Shown piece by piece: positions 8,591-16,754 of a stretch of DNA of 64,000 bases. The notes under the pieces were generated by a model. That model did not search any database, had not been told where the DNA came from, and saw nothing but the letters and a program-made list of their open reading frames with translations. Made by a program: the position numbers and the translations under genes. Origin of the DNA: Saccharothrix sp. S26 (GTDB taxonomy: Bacteria > Actinomycetota > Actinomycetes > Mycobacteriales > Pseudonocardiaceae). The stretch lies in contig NZ_JAJUWT010000024.1 in the NCBI RefSeq assembly GCF_021390395.1, forward strand, positions 62,001-126,000. The letters are read 5' to 3'. Every line of letters starts with the position of its first letter. Position 1 is the stretch's first letter.

Positions 8591-9534
8591 GCGCCGAGCG
8601 CTCCCACCAGCGAGTCCACCTGCTTCGTCATCCAATCAAGGTAACCCGTGACGCCTTCCGGCAGCGTCTCGGTCACCTCGGCGACCGGCACGCCCGTCGC
8701 CCTGGCCTGCTCGACCACCTGCTTCGTGCCCGCGTTCTCCGTCTGGGCGTTGTTGACCAGGGCGGTGACCTGCTTCTGCTCGATCAGGCGGGTGACGTCG
8801 GCGAGCGCGGCGGCGGGGATGTCGGTCTCGTTCTCGACGGCGTCGGCGAACGACTCGGGCGTGACGTCCTCGACGCCCGCGGTGTCGAGCAGGTAGTGCG
8901 CCACCGGCTCGGTCGCCAGCACCTTCTTGCCCGCGCCCTTGCCCGCGACGCGCTGCTCCAGCCCGGTGAGCCCGGCGGCGAAGTCCTTCGCGTTGGCGTC
9001 GAAGGTCGACTTCTTGTCCGGCGCGATCGCGCCGAGGTCGGCGGCGGCCTGGTCGGCGACCTTGCGGACGGTCTCGAAGTCGTACCAGACGTGCTCGTTG
9101 ACGGCGTGGTCGTGGTGCTCCTCGCCCTCCGGCTCGCCGGACGGCTCGGGCTCCTCGTGCCCGTCGGCCTTGCCCGACAGCGGGAACGCCTCGATCTTCT
9201 TCGCGCCCTCGGTCTCGGGGCCGAGCAGGGTGGCGAAGAAGTCGTCGTAGCCGCCGCCGTTGAACACGACGAGCTTGGCGTCGCGCACCTCGGCCAGGTC
9301 GGACGGCGTGCTCTCGTAGGAGTGCGGGTCGCCGGACGGGTCGTCGATGATCGCGCTGACCTGCACGGCGTCGCCGCCGACGGCCTTGACCACGCTGCCC
9401 CACACGTTGGTGGAGGCCACCACCTTGATCGGGCCGCCGTCGTTCGCGGCGGGGGTGTCCTGCGCGCCGCAGGCGGTCAGGGCGACGGCGGTCGCGGCGG
9501 CCACCGCGCCGAGCAACGCGTTGCGGACGGTCAT
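8587..9534 (-). CDS. znuA: Metal-binding lipoprotein of the ABC importer (ZnuA-like)
   Basis: This 315-residue lipoprotein has a signal peptide ending in the lipobox LTAC (Cys21), followed by a cluster A-I (ZnuA/TroA) binding-protein fold. It keeps the family's metal ligands: the early His in the GDPHSYEST segment, the NEHVWYD His and the conserved acidic residues. Between them is a short His/Asp/Glu-rich loop (EEHHDHAVNEH), the hallmark of zinc-specific ZnuA. Start ATG 9534 has a good Shine-Dalgarno (GAGGAG). A possible Zur operator lies about 35 bp upstream. It captures Zn(II) outside the membrane and hands it to the permease. Confidence 0.9.
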   Translation of the reverse strand: MTVRNALLGAVAAATAVALTACGAQDTPAANDGGPIKVVASTNVWGSVVKAVGGDAVQVSAIIDDPSGDPHSYESTPSDLAEVRDAKLVVFNGGGYDDFFATLLGPETEGAKKIEAFPLSGKADGHEEPEPSGEPEGEEHHDHAVNEHVWYDFETVRKVADQAAADLGAIAPDKKSTFDANAKDFAAGLTGLEQRVAGKGAGKKVLATEPVAHYLLDTAGVEDVTPESFADAVENETDIPAAALADVTRLIEQKQVTALVNNAQTENAGTKQVVEQARATGVPVAEVTETLPEGVTGYLDWMTKQVDSLVGALGA

Positions 9535-9568
9535 CAGAGCACTCCTCGACGGGTGGACGGACAGGCAA

Positions 9569-9583
9569 TGGAAACCGTTGTCG
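9569..9583 (-). promoter_or_regulatory. Possible Zur (zinc uptake regulator) operator
   Basis: The partial dyad TGGAAACCGTTGTCG resembles the TGAAAAc-gTTTTCA type Zur boxes of actinobacteria and lies 35-49 bp upstream of the znuA start. The match is imperfect (GAAAC pairs with GTTGTC), so this is an inference from position and gene function. Confidence 0.35.
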
Positions 9584-9642
9584 AGTTCAGTTTAGAACGG
9601 TCCGCGACCGACACGTCCACCGACCGGGTGTTCCGCACACCA

Positions 9643-9681
9643 CAGGGGCCACCCACCGCGTGGCGCGGGAGGTGGCCCCTG
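9643..9681 (-). terminator. Hairpin terminator after the sugar-ABC ATPase gene
   Basis: An 11-bp perfect stem (CAGGGGCCACC at 9643-9653, GGTGGCCCCTG at 9671-9681) with a 17-nt loop lies 14 bp past the stop of the minus-strand ATPase gene. No T-run follows, as is common in GC-rich actinobacteria. Confidence 0.6.
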
Positions 9682-9694
9682 GGCAGGTCAGCCG

Positions 9695-10795
9695 TCAGTC
9701 GGTGAGGCGGTTGCCCGACTCCGGGTGGAACAGGTGGATCTCGCTCGCGTCGCGCACGGCGATCTTCACCGTCTGCCCGAGGGTGGGCGGCGTGCGGCCG
9801 TCGACGCGGACCACGAACCGCTCCGGGGTGTCGCCGATGCGGATCGAGCCGTGCATGAGCGCGTCCGCGCCCAGCTCCTCGACCAGCTCGACGGTCATGT
9901 CCATGCCCTGCTCGGAGGAGCTGACCAGCGCCAGCGACTCGGGCCGGATGCCGAACGTCACCGTGGACAGGCCCTCGGCGGCCACCTTGTCCATCATGCG
10001 GCGCTCCAGCGGCACCACGAGGCCGTCGAGCTTCGCGCCCTCCGACGTCAGCGGGACCGTCTTGAGGTTCATGGCGGGCGAGCCCATGAAGCCCGCGACG
10101 AACGCGTTGGCCGGCTTGTCGTACAGCGCGCGCGGGGTGTCGCACTGCTGGAGCAGGCCGTCCTTGAGCACGGCGACCCGGTGGCCCATGGTCATGGCCT
10201 CGACCTGGTCGTGCGTGACGTAGATCGTGGTGGTGCCCAGCCGCGCCTGGAGGGCGGCGATGTTCGCGCGGGTCTCCACGCGCAGCTTCGCGTCCAGGTT
10301 GGACAGCGGCTCGTCCATGAGGAAGACGGAGGGCTCGCGGACGATCGCGCGGCCCATCGCGACGCGCTGGCGCTGACCACCCGAGAGGGCCTTCGGCTTG
10401 CGGTCGAGGTACTTCTCCAGGTCGAGCATCCGGGCCGCCTCGGCGACCTTCTCCTTGATCTCGGCCTTGTTGACGCCGCGCAGCTTGAGCGCGAAGCCCA
10501 TGTTCTCCGCGACCGTCATGTGCGGGTACAGCGCGTAGGACTGGAACACCATCGCGATGTCGCGGCCCTTCGGCGGCACGTTGGTGACGTCCTTGCCGCC
10601 GATGTGGATGGCGCCCTCGTCCACGTCCTCCAGACCCGCGAGCATCCGCAGCGCGGTGGACTTGCCGGAGCCGGACGGGCCGACCAGGACCAGGAACTCG
10701 CCGTCGCTGACGTCCAGCGACAGCTCGTCGACCGCGCGGACCGGCGGGTTGCCGGAGAAGATCCGCGAAGCCTTGACGTAGGACACCTCTGCCAT
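9695..10795 (-). CDS. msiK: Sugar ABC transporter ATPase of the MsiK/UgpC/MalK family
   Basis: This 366-residue protein has Walker A GPSGSGKST, signature LSGGQRQRVAMGRAIVR, Walker B FLMDEPLSNLD and H-loop YVTHDQVEAMTMG, followed by a C-terminal TOBE/MalK-type regulatory domain (about residues 240-366). In actinobacteria one such ATPase commonly serves many sugar importers that lack their own, and the MalEFG-type system at 12240-15372 has no ATPase gene. ATG 10795 is preferred over GTG 10804 because GAAAGG sits 8 bp before it. A LacI-type palindrome (10842-10853) lies just upstream. The symbol msiK is by function; ugpC would also be acceptable. Confidence 0.85.
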   Translation of the reverse strand: MAEVSYVKASRIFSGNPPVRAVDELSLDVSDGEFLVLVGPSGSGKSTALRMLAGLEDVDEGAIHIGGKDVTNVPPKGRDIAMVFQSYALYPHMTVAENMGFALKLRGVNKAEIKEKVAEAARMLDLEKYLDRKPKALSGGQRQRVAMGRAIVREPSVFLMDEPLSNLDAKLRVETRANIAALQARLGTTTIYVTHDQVEAMTMGHRVAVLKDGLLQQCDTPRALYDKPANAFVAGFMGSPAMNLKTVPLTSEGAKLDGLVVPLERRMMDKVAAEGLSTVTFGIRPESLALVSSSEQGMDMTVELVEELGADALMHGSIRIGDTPERFVVRVDGRTPPTLGQTVKIAVRDASEIHLFHPESGNRLTD

Positions 10796-10841
10796 GCCAC
10801 GCACCTTTCACTGCCCGAGCTTTGCCGCAACGCTAGGGATT

Positions 10842-10853
10842 GCAAGCGCTTAC
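10842..10853. promoter_or_regulatory. LacI-family operator upstream of the ATPase gene
   Basis: GCAAGCGCTTAC is a near-perfect palindrome with the AAGCGCTT core typical of LacI-family operators. It lies 47-58 bp upstream of the ATPase ATG. It has the same GCAA...TTGC frame as the two operators at 15419 and 15539. Confidence 0.6.
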
Positions 10854-10910
10854 GGGAACGGGTGAATTGGTCTAGTTCCGCATCGGTTCAGCCCCTGGTA
10901 CTGCTGGTGC

Positions 10911-11477
10911 ATGACCGCGACCCTGGTGCTCGTCCGCCACGCGAACTCCGTCGTCCCGACACCGGACGGCCCGGACGAGCTGACCCGGCCGTTGCGGGAC
11001 TCGGGCCTGGTCCAGGCCCGCGACCTGGTGGAAGAGCTGACGGCGCTGCGCCCGACGGCGGTGCTGTCGAGCCCGTACCTGCGGGCCGTGCAGACGGTCC
11101 AGCCGACCGCCGACGCCCTGGGGCTGCCCGTCGAGACCCGGTGGGACCTGCGGGAGTGGACCTCCGGGATCGAGCCGACGCCGGACTATGCGCGTCACTT
11201 CGCGCACAGCTGGGAGCACCCGGAGCTCGCGCGGCCGGGCGGGGAGAGCCTGTCCGCGTTCAGCGACCGGGTGCGGCGGGCGTTGACGGCGGTCACGGCA
11301 GAGCACCCGGGCGGTGTGGTGCTGGTCGGAACGCACGGCACGTTCGCCGCACGCGCCCTGCTCGCGGCGGGGCACGATGTCGGGTGGGGGTTCCTCAAGA
11401 CCATGCCGATGCCCGCCGTCTACCGGCTCCAGTGGGGCGGCGATCACCCGATCGAGGCGTCCGGACCAGGGCTTTGA
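10911..11477 (+). CDS. Histidine phosphatase family protein (phosphoglycerate-mutase-like)
   Basis: This 188-residue protein has an N-terminal LVLVRHANS motif, an RHA variant of the catalytic RHG, SSPYLRAVQTVQPTADALG and the second catalytic histidine in GTHGTF. These are the branch 1 histidine phosphatase residues. Members range from phosphoglycerate mutases to phosphatases of nucleotides and sugars; the short length and divergent RHA favour a phosphatase. It is divergently oriented to the sugar-ABC ATPase gene, with 115 bp between the two. No substrate can be assigned. Confidence 0.82.
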   Translation: MTATLVLVRHANSVVPTPDGPDELTRPLRDSGLVQARDLVEELTALRPTAVLSSPYLRAVQTVQPTADALGLPVETRWDLREWTSGIEPTPDYARHFAHSWEHPELARPGGESLSAFSDRVRRALTAVTAEHPGGVVLVGTHGTFAARALLAAGHDVGWGFLKTMPMPAVYRLQWGGDHPIEASGPGL

Positions 11478-11529
11478 CCAGCGGTATTGCCGCTGGCGCG
11501 CTTCGCGCGGGCTCCCTAACCTCCCCGCA

Positions 11530-11808
11530 ATGAAGGTCATCAGCGAACAAGATTTCTACGACAACCCCCACGAGGTGCTCGAAGCCGTCGAGGCGGGCGA
11601 GACCTACCAGATCACCCAGGACGGCGAGCAGATCCTCGAACTGAGCCCGCCGACGCAGAGGCGAGGGTTGGTCACAGCGGAGGTCATCGAACGGCTCAAG
11701 CACTTGCCACGGGTCGACTACGCACAGATGCGCCGGGAAGTGGACGAGTTCTTCGGGAACGAGGACCGGCTCGGTGACGACGACCCGTGGGAGCGCGGCC
11801 GTGGGTGA
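11530..11808 (+). CDS. Antitoxin of a VapBC-like pair (Phd/YefM-type)
   Basis: This 92-residue protein opens with MKVISEQDFYDNPHEVLEAV, followed by GETYQITQDGEQILELSP, the compact beta-alpha DNA-binding fold of Phd/YefM antitoxins. Its acidic C-terminal tail (FFGNEDRLGDDDPWERG) is the likely toxin-neutralising segment. Its TGA lies 8 bp inside the downstream PIN toxin gene, which starts at GTG 11801, the standard antitoxin-first coupled layout. It probably represses its own promoter; no clear operator was located in the 50 bp upstream. Confidence 0.85.
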   Translation: MKVISEQDFYDNPHEVLEAVEAGETYQITQDGEQILELSPPTQRRGLVTAEVIERLKHLPRVDYAQMRREVDEFFGNEDRLGDDDPWERGRG

Positions 11809-12202
11809 TCACCACGTCGGTGTCCTGGACACTTCGACGTACATCGACCTCGACTTCCTGGACCACGAGGCCCTGCCGGAAATCTTCGAGCTGACCACCA
11901 TCACGTTCGCCGAATTGCACCACGGCGTGGCGGTGGCCATGGACGCTGCGGCCCACGACGTGCGGACCAAACGGCTGGGTGCCGCGATGGTGGACTACGA
12001 CCCGCTGCCCTTCGACCGCAGGGCGTCCACCCGGTACGGCAGCCTCATCAGGCTGACGATCGAGGCCGGCCGCGATCCGCGCTCGCGCAGGTTGGACCTG
12101 ATGATCGCGGCCATCGCCTCGTCCAACCACCTGCCGCTCTACACCCGCAACCCCAAGGATTTCGTCGGCCTCGAATCGCTGGTCGAGGTCGTCGAGGTGT
12201 GA
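11801..12202 (+). CDS. vapC: PIN-domain ribonuclease toxin (VapC-like)
   Basis: This 133-residue protein carries the four acidic or polar PIN positions: the Asp in VLDTSTYID, the Glu in TFAELHHG, the Asp in RRLDLMIAAIA, and LYTRNPKDF at the end. PIN toxins cleave specific RNAs, often tRNA or 23S rRNA, when the antitoxin is lost. GTG 11801 overlaps the antitoxin stop by 8 bp and has GGGAG upstream. A longer start at 11774 would overlap the antitoxin more and is less likely. Confidence 0.87.
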   Translation: MGDHHVGVLDTSTYIDLDFLDHEALPEIFELTTITFAELHHGVAVAMDAAAHDVRTKRLGAAMVDYDPLPFDRRASTRYGSLIRLTIEAGRDPRSRRLDLMIAAIASSNHLPLYTRNPKDFVGLESLVEVVEV

Positions 12203-12204
12203 CC

Positions 12205-12232
12205 GGGGCCTCCGCGACGAGGCGGAGGCCCC
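12205..12232. terminator. Bidirectional hairpin between convergent vapC and malG-like genes
   Basis: The 11-bp perfect stem GGGGCCTCCGC (12205-12215) / GCGGAGGCCCC (12222-12232) with a 6-nt loop sits exactly between two convergent stop codons. Confidence 0.7.
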
Positions 12233-12239
12233 ACCGCCC

Positions 12240-13133
12240 TCAGCCCTTGACCGCGCCCGACGACAGACCGGTCACCAGGAACCGCTGCACCAGGTAGAAC
12301 ACGACGATCGCGGGGATCGCGACCAGGATCGAGGCCGCCGCCAGGTGGCCCCACTCGGTCCGGTTCTGCTGCACGAACACCTGCAACCCCACGGCCAGCG
12401 TCTTCGACTCGTCCGCCGCCGACAGGAACGCCGACGCGAACGCCACCTCGCCCCACGCCGTCAGGAACGCGTAGAACGCCGTCACGGCCAGGCCCGGCCG
12501 GGCCAGGGGCAGCACCAGCCGCCAGAACACGCCGAACGGCGACAGGCCGTCGACCCGGCCGGCCTCGTCGATGTCGGTCGGGATGGTGTCGAAGTAGCCC
12601 TTGAGCATGTACGTGCAGAACGGCACCGCGGTCGTGCAGTACACCAGCACCAGGCCGAGCGAGGTGCCCTGCAACCCCAGGGCGAGCAGGATGTTGTACA
12701 GCGGCACGATCAGCACCGCGAACGGGAACATCTGCACGACCAGGAACGACAGCATCAGCGACCGCTTGCCCGGGAACCGGAACCGCGACGCCGCGTACCC
12801 CGTGGTCGCCGACAGGAACACCGCCAGCACCGTGGTCATCAGCGCGATCAGCACCGAGTTGCCGAACCACGCCAGGAAGTCGCCCTTCTCCCCGGCCAGG
12901 ATCCGCCCGTAGTTGTCCAAGCTGGAGTCGTTGAGCAGCTTCGGCGTGGTCTCCACGGCCTTGGCGTCCGGCTTGAACGACGTCACCAGCACCCAGAACA
13001 CCGGGAACACCGCGATCAGCGACGCCACGACCAGCGCGGCGTGCAGCCCGACGCTGGCCCCGACCGACCGCTGCGAGCGCTTGGGCCCGCGCGCCGGCTG
13101 GACCGCCTTCAACGACGCGGCTTCGACCGTCAT
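12240..13133 (-). CDS. Sugar ABC transporter permease, MalG-like
   Basis: This 297-residue membrane protein begins with a 30-residue cytoplasmic lead, then six hydrophobic helices. The EAA loop appears as DIDEAGRVDGLSPFGVFWRLVLPLARPG, the site that contacts the ATPase. ATG 13133 overlaps the TGA of the upstream permease gene in a TGATG junction. The protein pairs with that permease and the lipoprotein at 14116 to import an oligosaccharide, most likely a maltodextrin or trehalose-type glucoside, using the shared ATPase. Substrate identity is inferred from similarity to MalEFG/AglEFG only. Confidence 0.88.
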   Translation of the reverse strand: MTVEAASLKAVQPARGPKRSQRSVGASVGLHAALVVASLIAVFPVFWVLVTSFKPDAKAVETTPKLLNDSSLDNYGRILAGEKGDFLAWFGNSVLIALMTTVLAVFLSATTGYAASRFRFPGKRSLMLSFLVVQMFPFAVLIVPLYNILLALGLQGTSLGLVLVYCTTAVPFCTYMLKGYFDTIPTDIDEAGRVDGLSPFGVFWRLVLPLARPGLAVTAFYAFLTAWGEVAFASAFLSAADESKTLAVGLQVFVQQNRTEWGHLAAASILVAIPAIVVFYLVQRFLVTGLSSGAVKG

Positions 13134-14050
13134 CACCACACCTCGCCTTGCTTGCGCAGCGCACGCCGGTACACGCCCGCGAACACGAGCAGCACGGACA
13201 GGATCAGCACGCCGTAGGTGGACGCGACCGCGAAGTCGCGGGACGCGCCGGAGAAGAACCGCTCGAACGCGTAGGTCACCAGGATCCGGGTGTTCGGGTT
13301 GGGCCCGGTGACCAGGTAGATGATCGCGAACATGTTGAACGTCCAGATGATGCCCAGCAGCACCACCGTGCTGGACACCGACCGCAGGCCGGGCAGCGTC
13401 ACGTTGCGGAACCGCTGCCACGGCGTCGCGCCGTCCACCTCGGCCGCCTCGTAGAGGTCACCGGGGATGGACTGGAGCCCGCCCAGCAGCGCCACCATCA
13501 TGAACGGCACGCCGAGCCAGATGTTGACGATCATCACCGCGACCAGCGCCCAGTCCGACTGGCCGAGCCACACCGGGTCGGGCAGGCCGACGAAGCGCAG
13601 GGCCTGGTTGATGATCCCGTACTGCGCGTTGAACATGTACTTCCAGGCGAACGCGCTGATGAACGCGGGCACGGCCCACGGCAGGATCAGCAGCACCCGG
13701 TACACCGCCCGGCCGCGCACCTCGCGGTTGAGCAGCAGCGCGAGGGCCAGGCCGATCGTGTAGTGGAAGAACACGCAGCCGAACGTCCAGATCAGCGTGC
13801 GGACGAGCGTGCCCCAGAACGCGCCGTAGCTCGCGTCACCGGACAGGACGTTCAGGTAGTTGTCCAGGCCAACGGAGACGTAGGTCGCCGGCCGGTCGAG
13901 GATCGGGTTGGCGATGTTGCCCTCGTTGATGTTGGTGAAGGTGAAGAACACGCCCTGGGCGAGCGGGAACAGCACCAACACCGCGATGACCACCACGACC
14001 GGCAGCACCATCGCGTACGCGTACCAGTGCCGGTCCAGGAACCTGCGCAC
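13133..14050 (-). CDS. Sugar ABC transporter permease, MalF-like
   Basis: This 305-residue membrane protein starts at GTG 14050, with GGGAG 6 bp before it. It has six helices and a long extracytoplasmic loop (FTNINEGNIANPILDRPATYVGLDNYLN region). The EAA motif is DLYEAAEVDGATPWQRFRNVTLPGLR. FAWKYMFNAQYGIINQAL and GVPFMMVALLGGLQSIP are typical of MalF/UgpA-type permeases. It lies 65 bp downstream of the binding-protein gene and is coupled to the MalG-like gene. Confidence 0.88.
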   Translation of the reverse strand: MRRFLDRHWYAYAMVLPVVVVIAVLVLFPLAQGVFFTFTNINEGNIANPILDRPATYVSVGLDNYLNVLSGDASYGAFWGTLVRTLIWTFGCVFFHYTIGLALALLLNREVRGRAVYRVLLILPWAVPAFISAFAWKYMFNAQYGIINQALRFVGLPDPVWLGQSDWALVAVMIVNIWLGVPFMMVALLGGLQSIPGDLYEAAEVDGATPWQRFRNVTLPGLRSVSSTVVLLGIIWTFNMFAIIYLVTGPNPNTRILVTYAFERFFSGASRDFAVASTYGVLILSVLLVFAGVYRRALRKQGEVW

Positions 14051-14115
14051 CGAAGTCTCCCTTCGCCGCCCCGGCGCGCCCGGCCCACGTGCGTGCCGGG
14101 CGCGGCGGGGGATGG

Positions 14116-15372
14116 TCAGCCGACGGTGTACTCGGGGACGACGGTGTCCTTGTACGCCTTGGCCACGTCGTCCAGCGCGGTCTTGGCGTCCTTCTTGCCC
14201 GCCAGCACGTCGGCGTAGGCGATCTTCAGCGGGTCGAACAGCTGGCCGCCCTCGGGGATCCACGCGCGCGGGTGGGCGGAGGTGACGACCGGCTCGAACG
14301 CGGACACGACCGCGTGCGCCTTCACGTCGGCGTTGTCGTAGGCCGACTTGCGGGTGGGCAGCAGGCCCAGCTCCTCGGCGATCCGCACCTGCGACTCGGT
14401 GCTGCTCATGCAGGCGATGAACTTGACCGACGAGTCCTTGGCCTTGGTGCCCTGCCGGATCACGTAGTCGTGCCCGCCGACGGGCGCGGAGCCCTTGCCC
14501 GCGGTGGCGCCGGGGACGGGCGCGATGCCCAGGTTGGCGGCGTCGGTGAAGGCCGCGCCCTTGAGGTAGTCGGCGACCGACCACGGGCCGTTGACGACCA
14601 TGGCGACCTCGCCGGAGGTGAACGCGGCCTGCATGTTGTTGTAGGAGTTCGCCGGGTCGAGCGCGGTGGACGCGGCCTTGGCGTCGAGCAGGCCCTTGGC
14701 GGTCTCCAGCGCCTTCACGTTGTCCGCGGAGTTGACCACGATCTTCTTCGCGTCGGCGTCGACGAGGTCGCCGCCCTCGCCGTAGATGAACGGCAGCGCG
14801 TAGTACGCGTCGTTGTTGATGAAGATCGTCTTCTCGCCGCCCAGCTTCGCGGCGGCGGCCTTCACGTCGTCCCACGTCTTCGGCGGCTCCACGCCGGCGT
14901 CGGCCAGCAGCTTCTTGTTGTAGAACAGCGCCAGCGAGTCGGTGACCTGGGGGACGCCGTAGGACTTGCCGTCGTACTTGGTGGAGCCCAGCGGGGTCTC
15001 CAGGAAGTCGGACGTGTCGCTCGCGAGCTCCGTGCCGGTCAGGTCGACGACGTAGCCGAGCTTGGCCAGCTGCGACACCCACGCGACCTCGGCGCGGAAG
15101 ACGTCCGGGCCCTGCCCGCCCTGCGCGGCGGTCCGGTAGTTGTTGAGCGCCTGGTCGAACGCGACCGTCTCGGTCTTGACCCGGTAGCCGCCCTTGGTCG
15201 CGCACTCCTGCGCGATCGCGGTGAACACCGGGCTCTCGTTGGGGCCGCTGGTGTCCCAGAAGGTGATCTCGCCGGAGTCGCCGGACGCCGATCCGCCGCC
15301 GCCACCACCGCACGCGGTGAGGACGAGGGCGGAGGCGGCCGCCACTGCGGTCACGAGGGTGGTACGTCGCAT
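14116..15372 (-). CDS. Sugar ABC transporter substrate-binding lipoprotein (MalE-like)
   Basis: This 418-residue lipoprotein has signal peptide MRRTTLVTAVAAASALVLTAC with a clear lipobox (LTAC), then a Gly-rich linker and a family 1 solute-binding fold: ITFWDTSGPNESP, GPDVFRAEVAWVSQLAK, VPQVTDSLALFYNKKLL, GEVAMVVNGPWSVADYL and GGHDYVIRQGTKAKD. ATG 15372 is chosen because it opens the signal peptide; GGAGGG lies 12 bp upstream. A LacI-type operator (15419-15430) is 47-58 bp upstream, and the divergent gene encodes a LacI regulator. The sugar bound is probably an alpha-glucoside, which is inference. Confidence 0.9.
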   Translation of the reverse strand: MRRTTLVTAVAAASALVLTACGGGGGGSASGDSGEITFWDTSGPNESPVFTAIAQECATKGGYRVKTETVAFDQALNNYRTAAQGGQGPDVFRAEVAWVSQLAKLGYVVDLTGTELASDTSDFLETPLGSTKYDGKSYGVPQVTDSLALFYNKKLLADAGVEPPKTWDDVKAAAAKLGGEKTIFINNDAYYALPFIYGEGGDLVDADAKKIVVNSADNVKALETAKGLLDAKAASTALDPANSYNNMQAAFTSGEVAMVVNGPWSVADYLKGAAFTDAANLGIAPVPGATAGKGSAPVGGHDYVIRQGTKAKDSSVKFIACMSSTESQVRIAEELGLLPTRKSAYDNADVKAHAVVSAFEPVVTSAHPRAWIPEGGQLFDPLKIAYADVLAGKKDAKTALDDVAKAYKDTVVPEYTVG

Positions 15373-15418
15373 CGTTGCTGTCGTCCCTCCTGCGGCCTCC
15401 ACCGTGATGAAGGCTCTT

Positions 15419-15430
15419 GCAAGAACTTGC
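15419..15430. promoter_or_regulatory. LacI-type operator in front of the sugar-import operon
   Basis: GCAAGAACTTGC (arms GCAAG/CTTGC, centre AA) lies 47 bp from the binding-protein start. It has the same architecture as the site at 15539-15550 near the regulator gene, which suggests one repressor binds both. Confidence 0.65.
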
Positions 15431-15538
15431 GAAATTGTTGCCGCGGATTTCATCCCGCCGACCAGGGCCGGGTCAAGGGGCTTGACGTAACCAAGCCGTA
15501 ACGGCCCCGTGCGGCCGGAGGAAACCAAGGTGGGCGTT

Positions 15539-15550
15539 GCAAAAATTTGC
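15539..15550. promoter_or_regulatory. LacI-type operator in front of the regulator gene
   Basis: GCAAAAATTTGC (arms GCAAA/TTTGC, centre AA) lies 48 bp before the LacI start and 109 bp from the operator serving the divergent operon. Position and symmetry suggest autoregulation. Confidence 0.65.
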
Positions 15551-15597
15551 CACTGACGGCAGGCTGCACGTCACCAGCGAGTCAGCGAGGAGGCAGG

Positions 15598-16647
15598 GTG
15601 TCCGGTCTGTCCGAGATCGCCAGGGCAGCCGGGGTGAGCATCTCCACGGTCAGCCGGGTGCTCAACCGCCGGGCGGGCGTGAACGACGAGACGCGCCAGC
15701 GCGTGCTCGCGGTGCTTGCGGAAATGCCTTACACGCCGCGCGGGCTCGGCGCGCTCCAGCGGACCGGCGTGATCGGGCTGCTGGTGCCGGAGCTGTCCAA
15801 CCCGGTGTTCCCGGCGTTCGCCGAGGCGCTGGAGGTGCGCGCCGCGCGGCTGGGCTACTCGTCGCTGCTGTGCAACACGCGGGCCACCGGCGCGGGCGCG
15901 ATGGGCGAGGAGGAGTACGTGCGGATGCTCCTCGCGCGCGGCGTCGAGGGCATGGTGTTCGTGTCGCCGGAGATCACCAACGTGGAGGTGCCGCTGGGGC
16001 AGGCGCCGCGGCCGTCGTACTACGCGAAGCTGCTGGCCGACGGCGTGCACATGGTGTTCCTCAACGGGGCCACGCCGTCGCTGGACGTGCCGGACGTGAC
16101 GGTGGACGAGCAGCACGCCGGGTACGCGGCGACCAGGCACCTGGTGGAACTGGGGCACAAGCGGATCGGGTTCGTGTCGGGTCCGGCGCGGTCGCTGCCG
16201 TCGCGGCTGAAGCGGGCCGGGTGGGCGGCGGCGCTGGAGGAGGACGGGCTGCCGGCGACGTCGGACTTCGTGGCGCACGCGCCGTTCGGGCCCGAGGGCG
16301 GCGCGGCGGCCGTGTCGACGTTGCTGGACACGGTGCGGCCGACGGCGGTGATCTGCTCGTCGGACCACATGGCGATCGGCGTGCTGCGGGAGGCGCACCG
16401 GCGCGGGCTCGTGGTGCCGCGTGACCTGTCCGTGGTGGGGTTCGACGACATCCCGCTGGCGTCGTACTGCTCGCCGTCGTTGACCACGCTCGCCCAGCCT
16501 ATCGAGGAGATGGCCGCGGCGGCGGTGGACGAGTTGGTGCACCGGCTCGACCCGGATCGGCGACGGCGTCCGGCGGGGAATTACACGCGTGTTTTCCGAC
16601 CCCGGTTGGTGGTGCGCGAGTCGTCCGCCGAGGCCCCATTGGTTTAG
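15598..16647 (+). CDS. LacI-family transcriptional regulator of the sugar ABC operon
   Basis: This 349-residue protein starts at GTG 15598, with GAGGAGG just upstream. The N-terminal helix-turn-helix is LSEIARAAGVSISTVSRVLN, followed by a hinge helix region and a periplasmic-binding-protein-like effector domain (GVIGLLVPELSNPVFPAF, DVPDVTVDEQHAGYAATRH, VVGFDDIPLASYCSP). It is divergent from the MalEFG-type operon, with matched operators on both sides, so it is the likely local repressor released by the imported sugar or a metabolite. It resembles MalR/AglR-type regulators. Confidence 0.9.
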   Translation: MSGLSEIARAAGVSISTVSRVLNRRAGVNDETRQRVLAVLAEMPYTPRGLGALQRTGVIGLLVPELSNPVFPAFAEALEVRAARLGYSSLLCNTRATGAGAMGEEEYVRMLLARGVEGMVFVSPEITNVEVPLGQAPRPSYYAKLLADGVHMVFLNGATPSLDVPDVTVDEQHAGYAATRHLVELGHKRIGFVSGPARSLPSRLKRAGWAAALEEDGLPATSDFVAHAPFGPEGGAAAVSTLLDTVRPTAVICSSDHMAIGVLREAHRRGLVVPRDLSVVGFDDIPLASYCSPSLTTLAQPIEEMAAAAVDELVHRLDPDRRRRPAGNYTRVFRPRLVVRESSAEAPLV

Positions 16648-16729
16648 ACCATTGTACCCTGAGGTAACCGGCCCTCATCTGCACTGATGACTATTTGGAG
16701 GGACGCCGGTCACCCCCACTTCTGTAATT

Positions 16730-16748
16730 GGTTCTGAACCGTTACGGT
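16730..16748. promoter_or_regulatory. Two overlapping palindromes upstream of the second LacI gene
   Basis: GGTTCTGAACC (16730-16740) and ACCGTTACGGT (16738-16748) are each perfect dyads around a short centre and overlap by 3 bp. They end 6 bp before the ATG at 16755, an ideal place for autorepression. Confidence 0.5.
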
Positions 16749-16754
16749 CACTTC

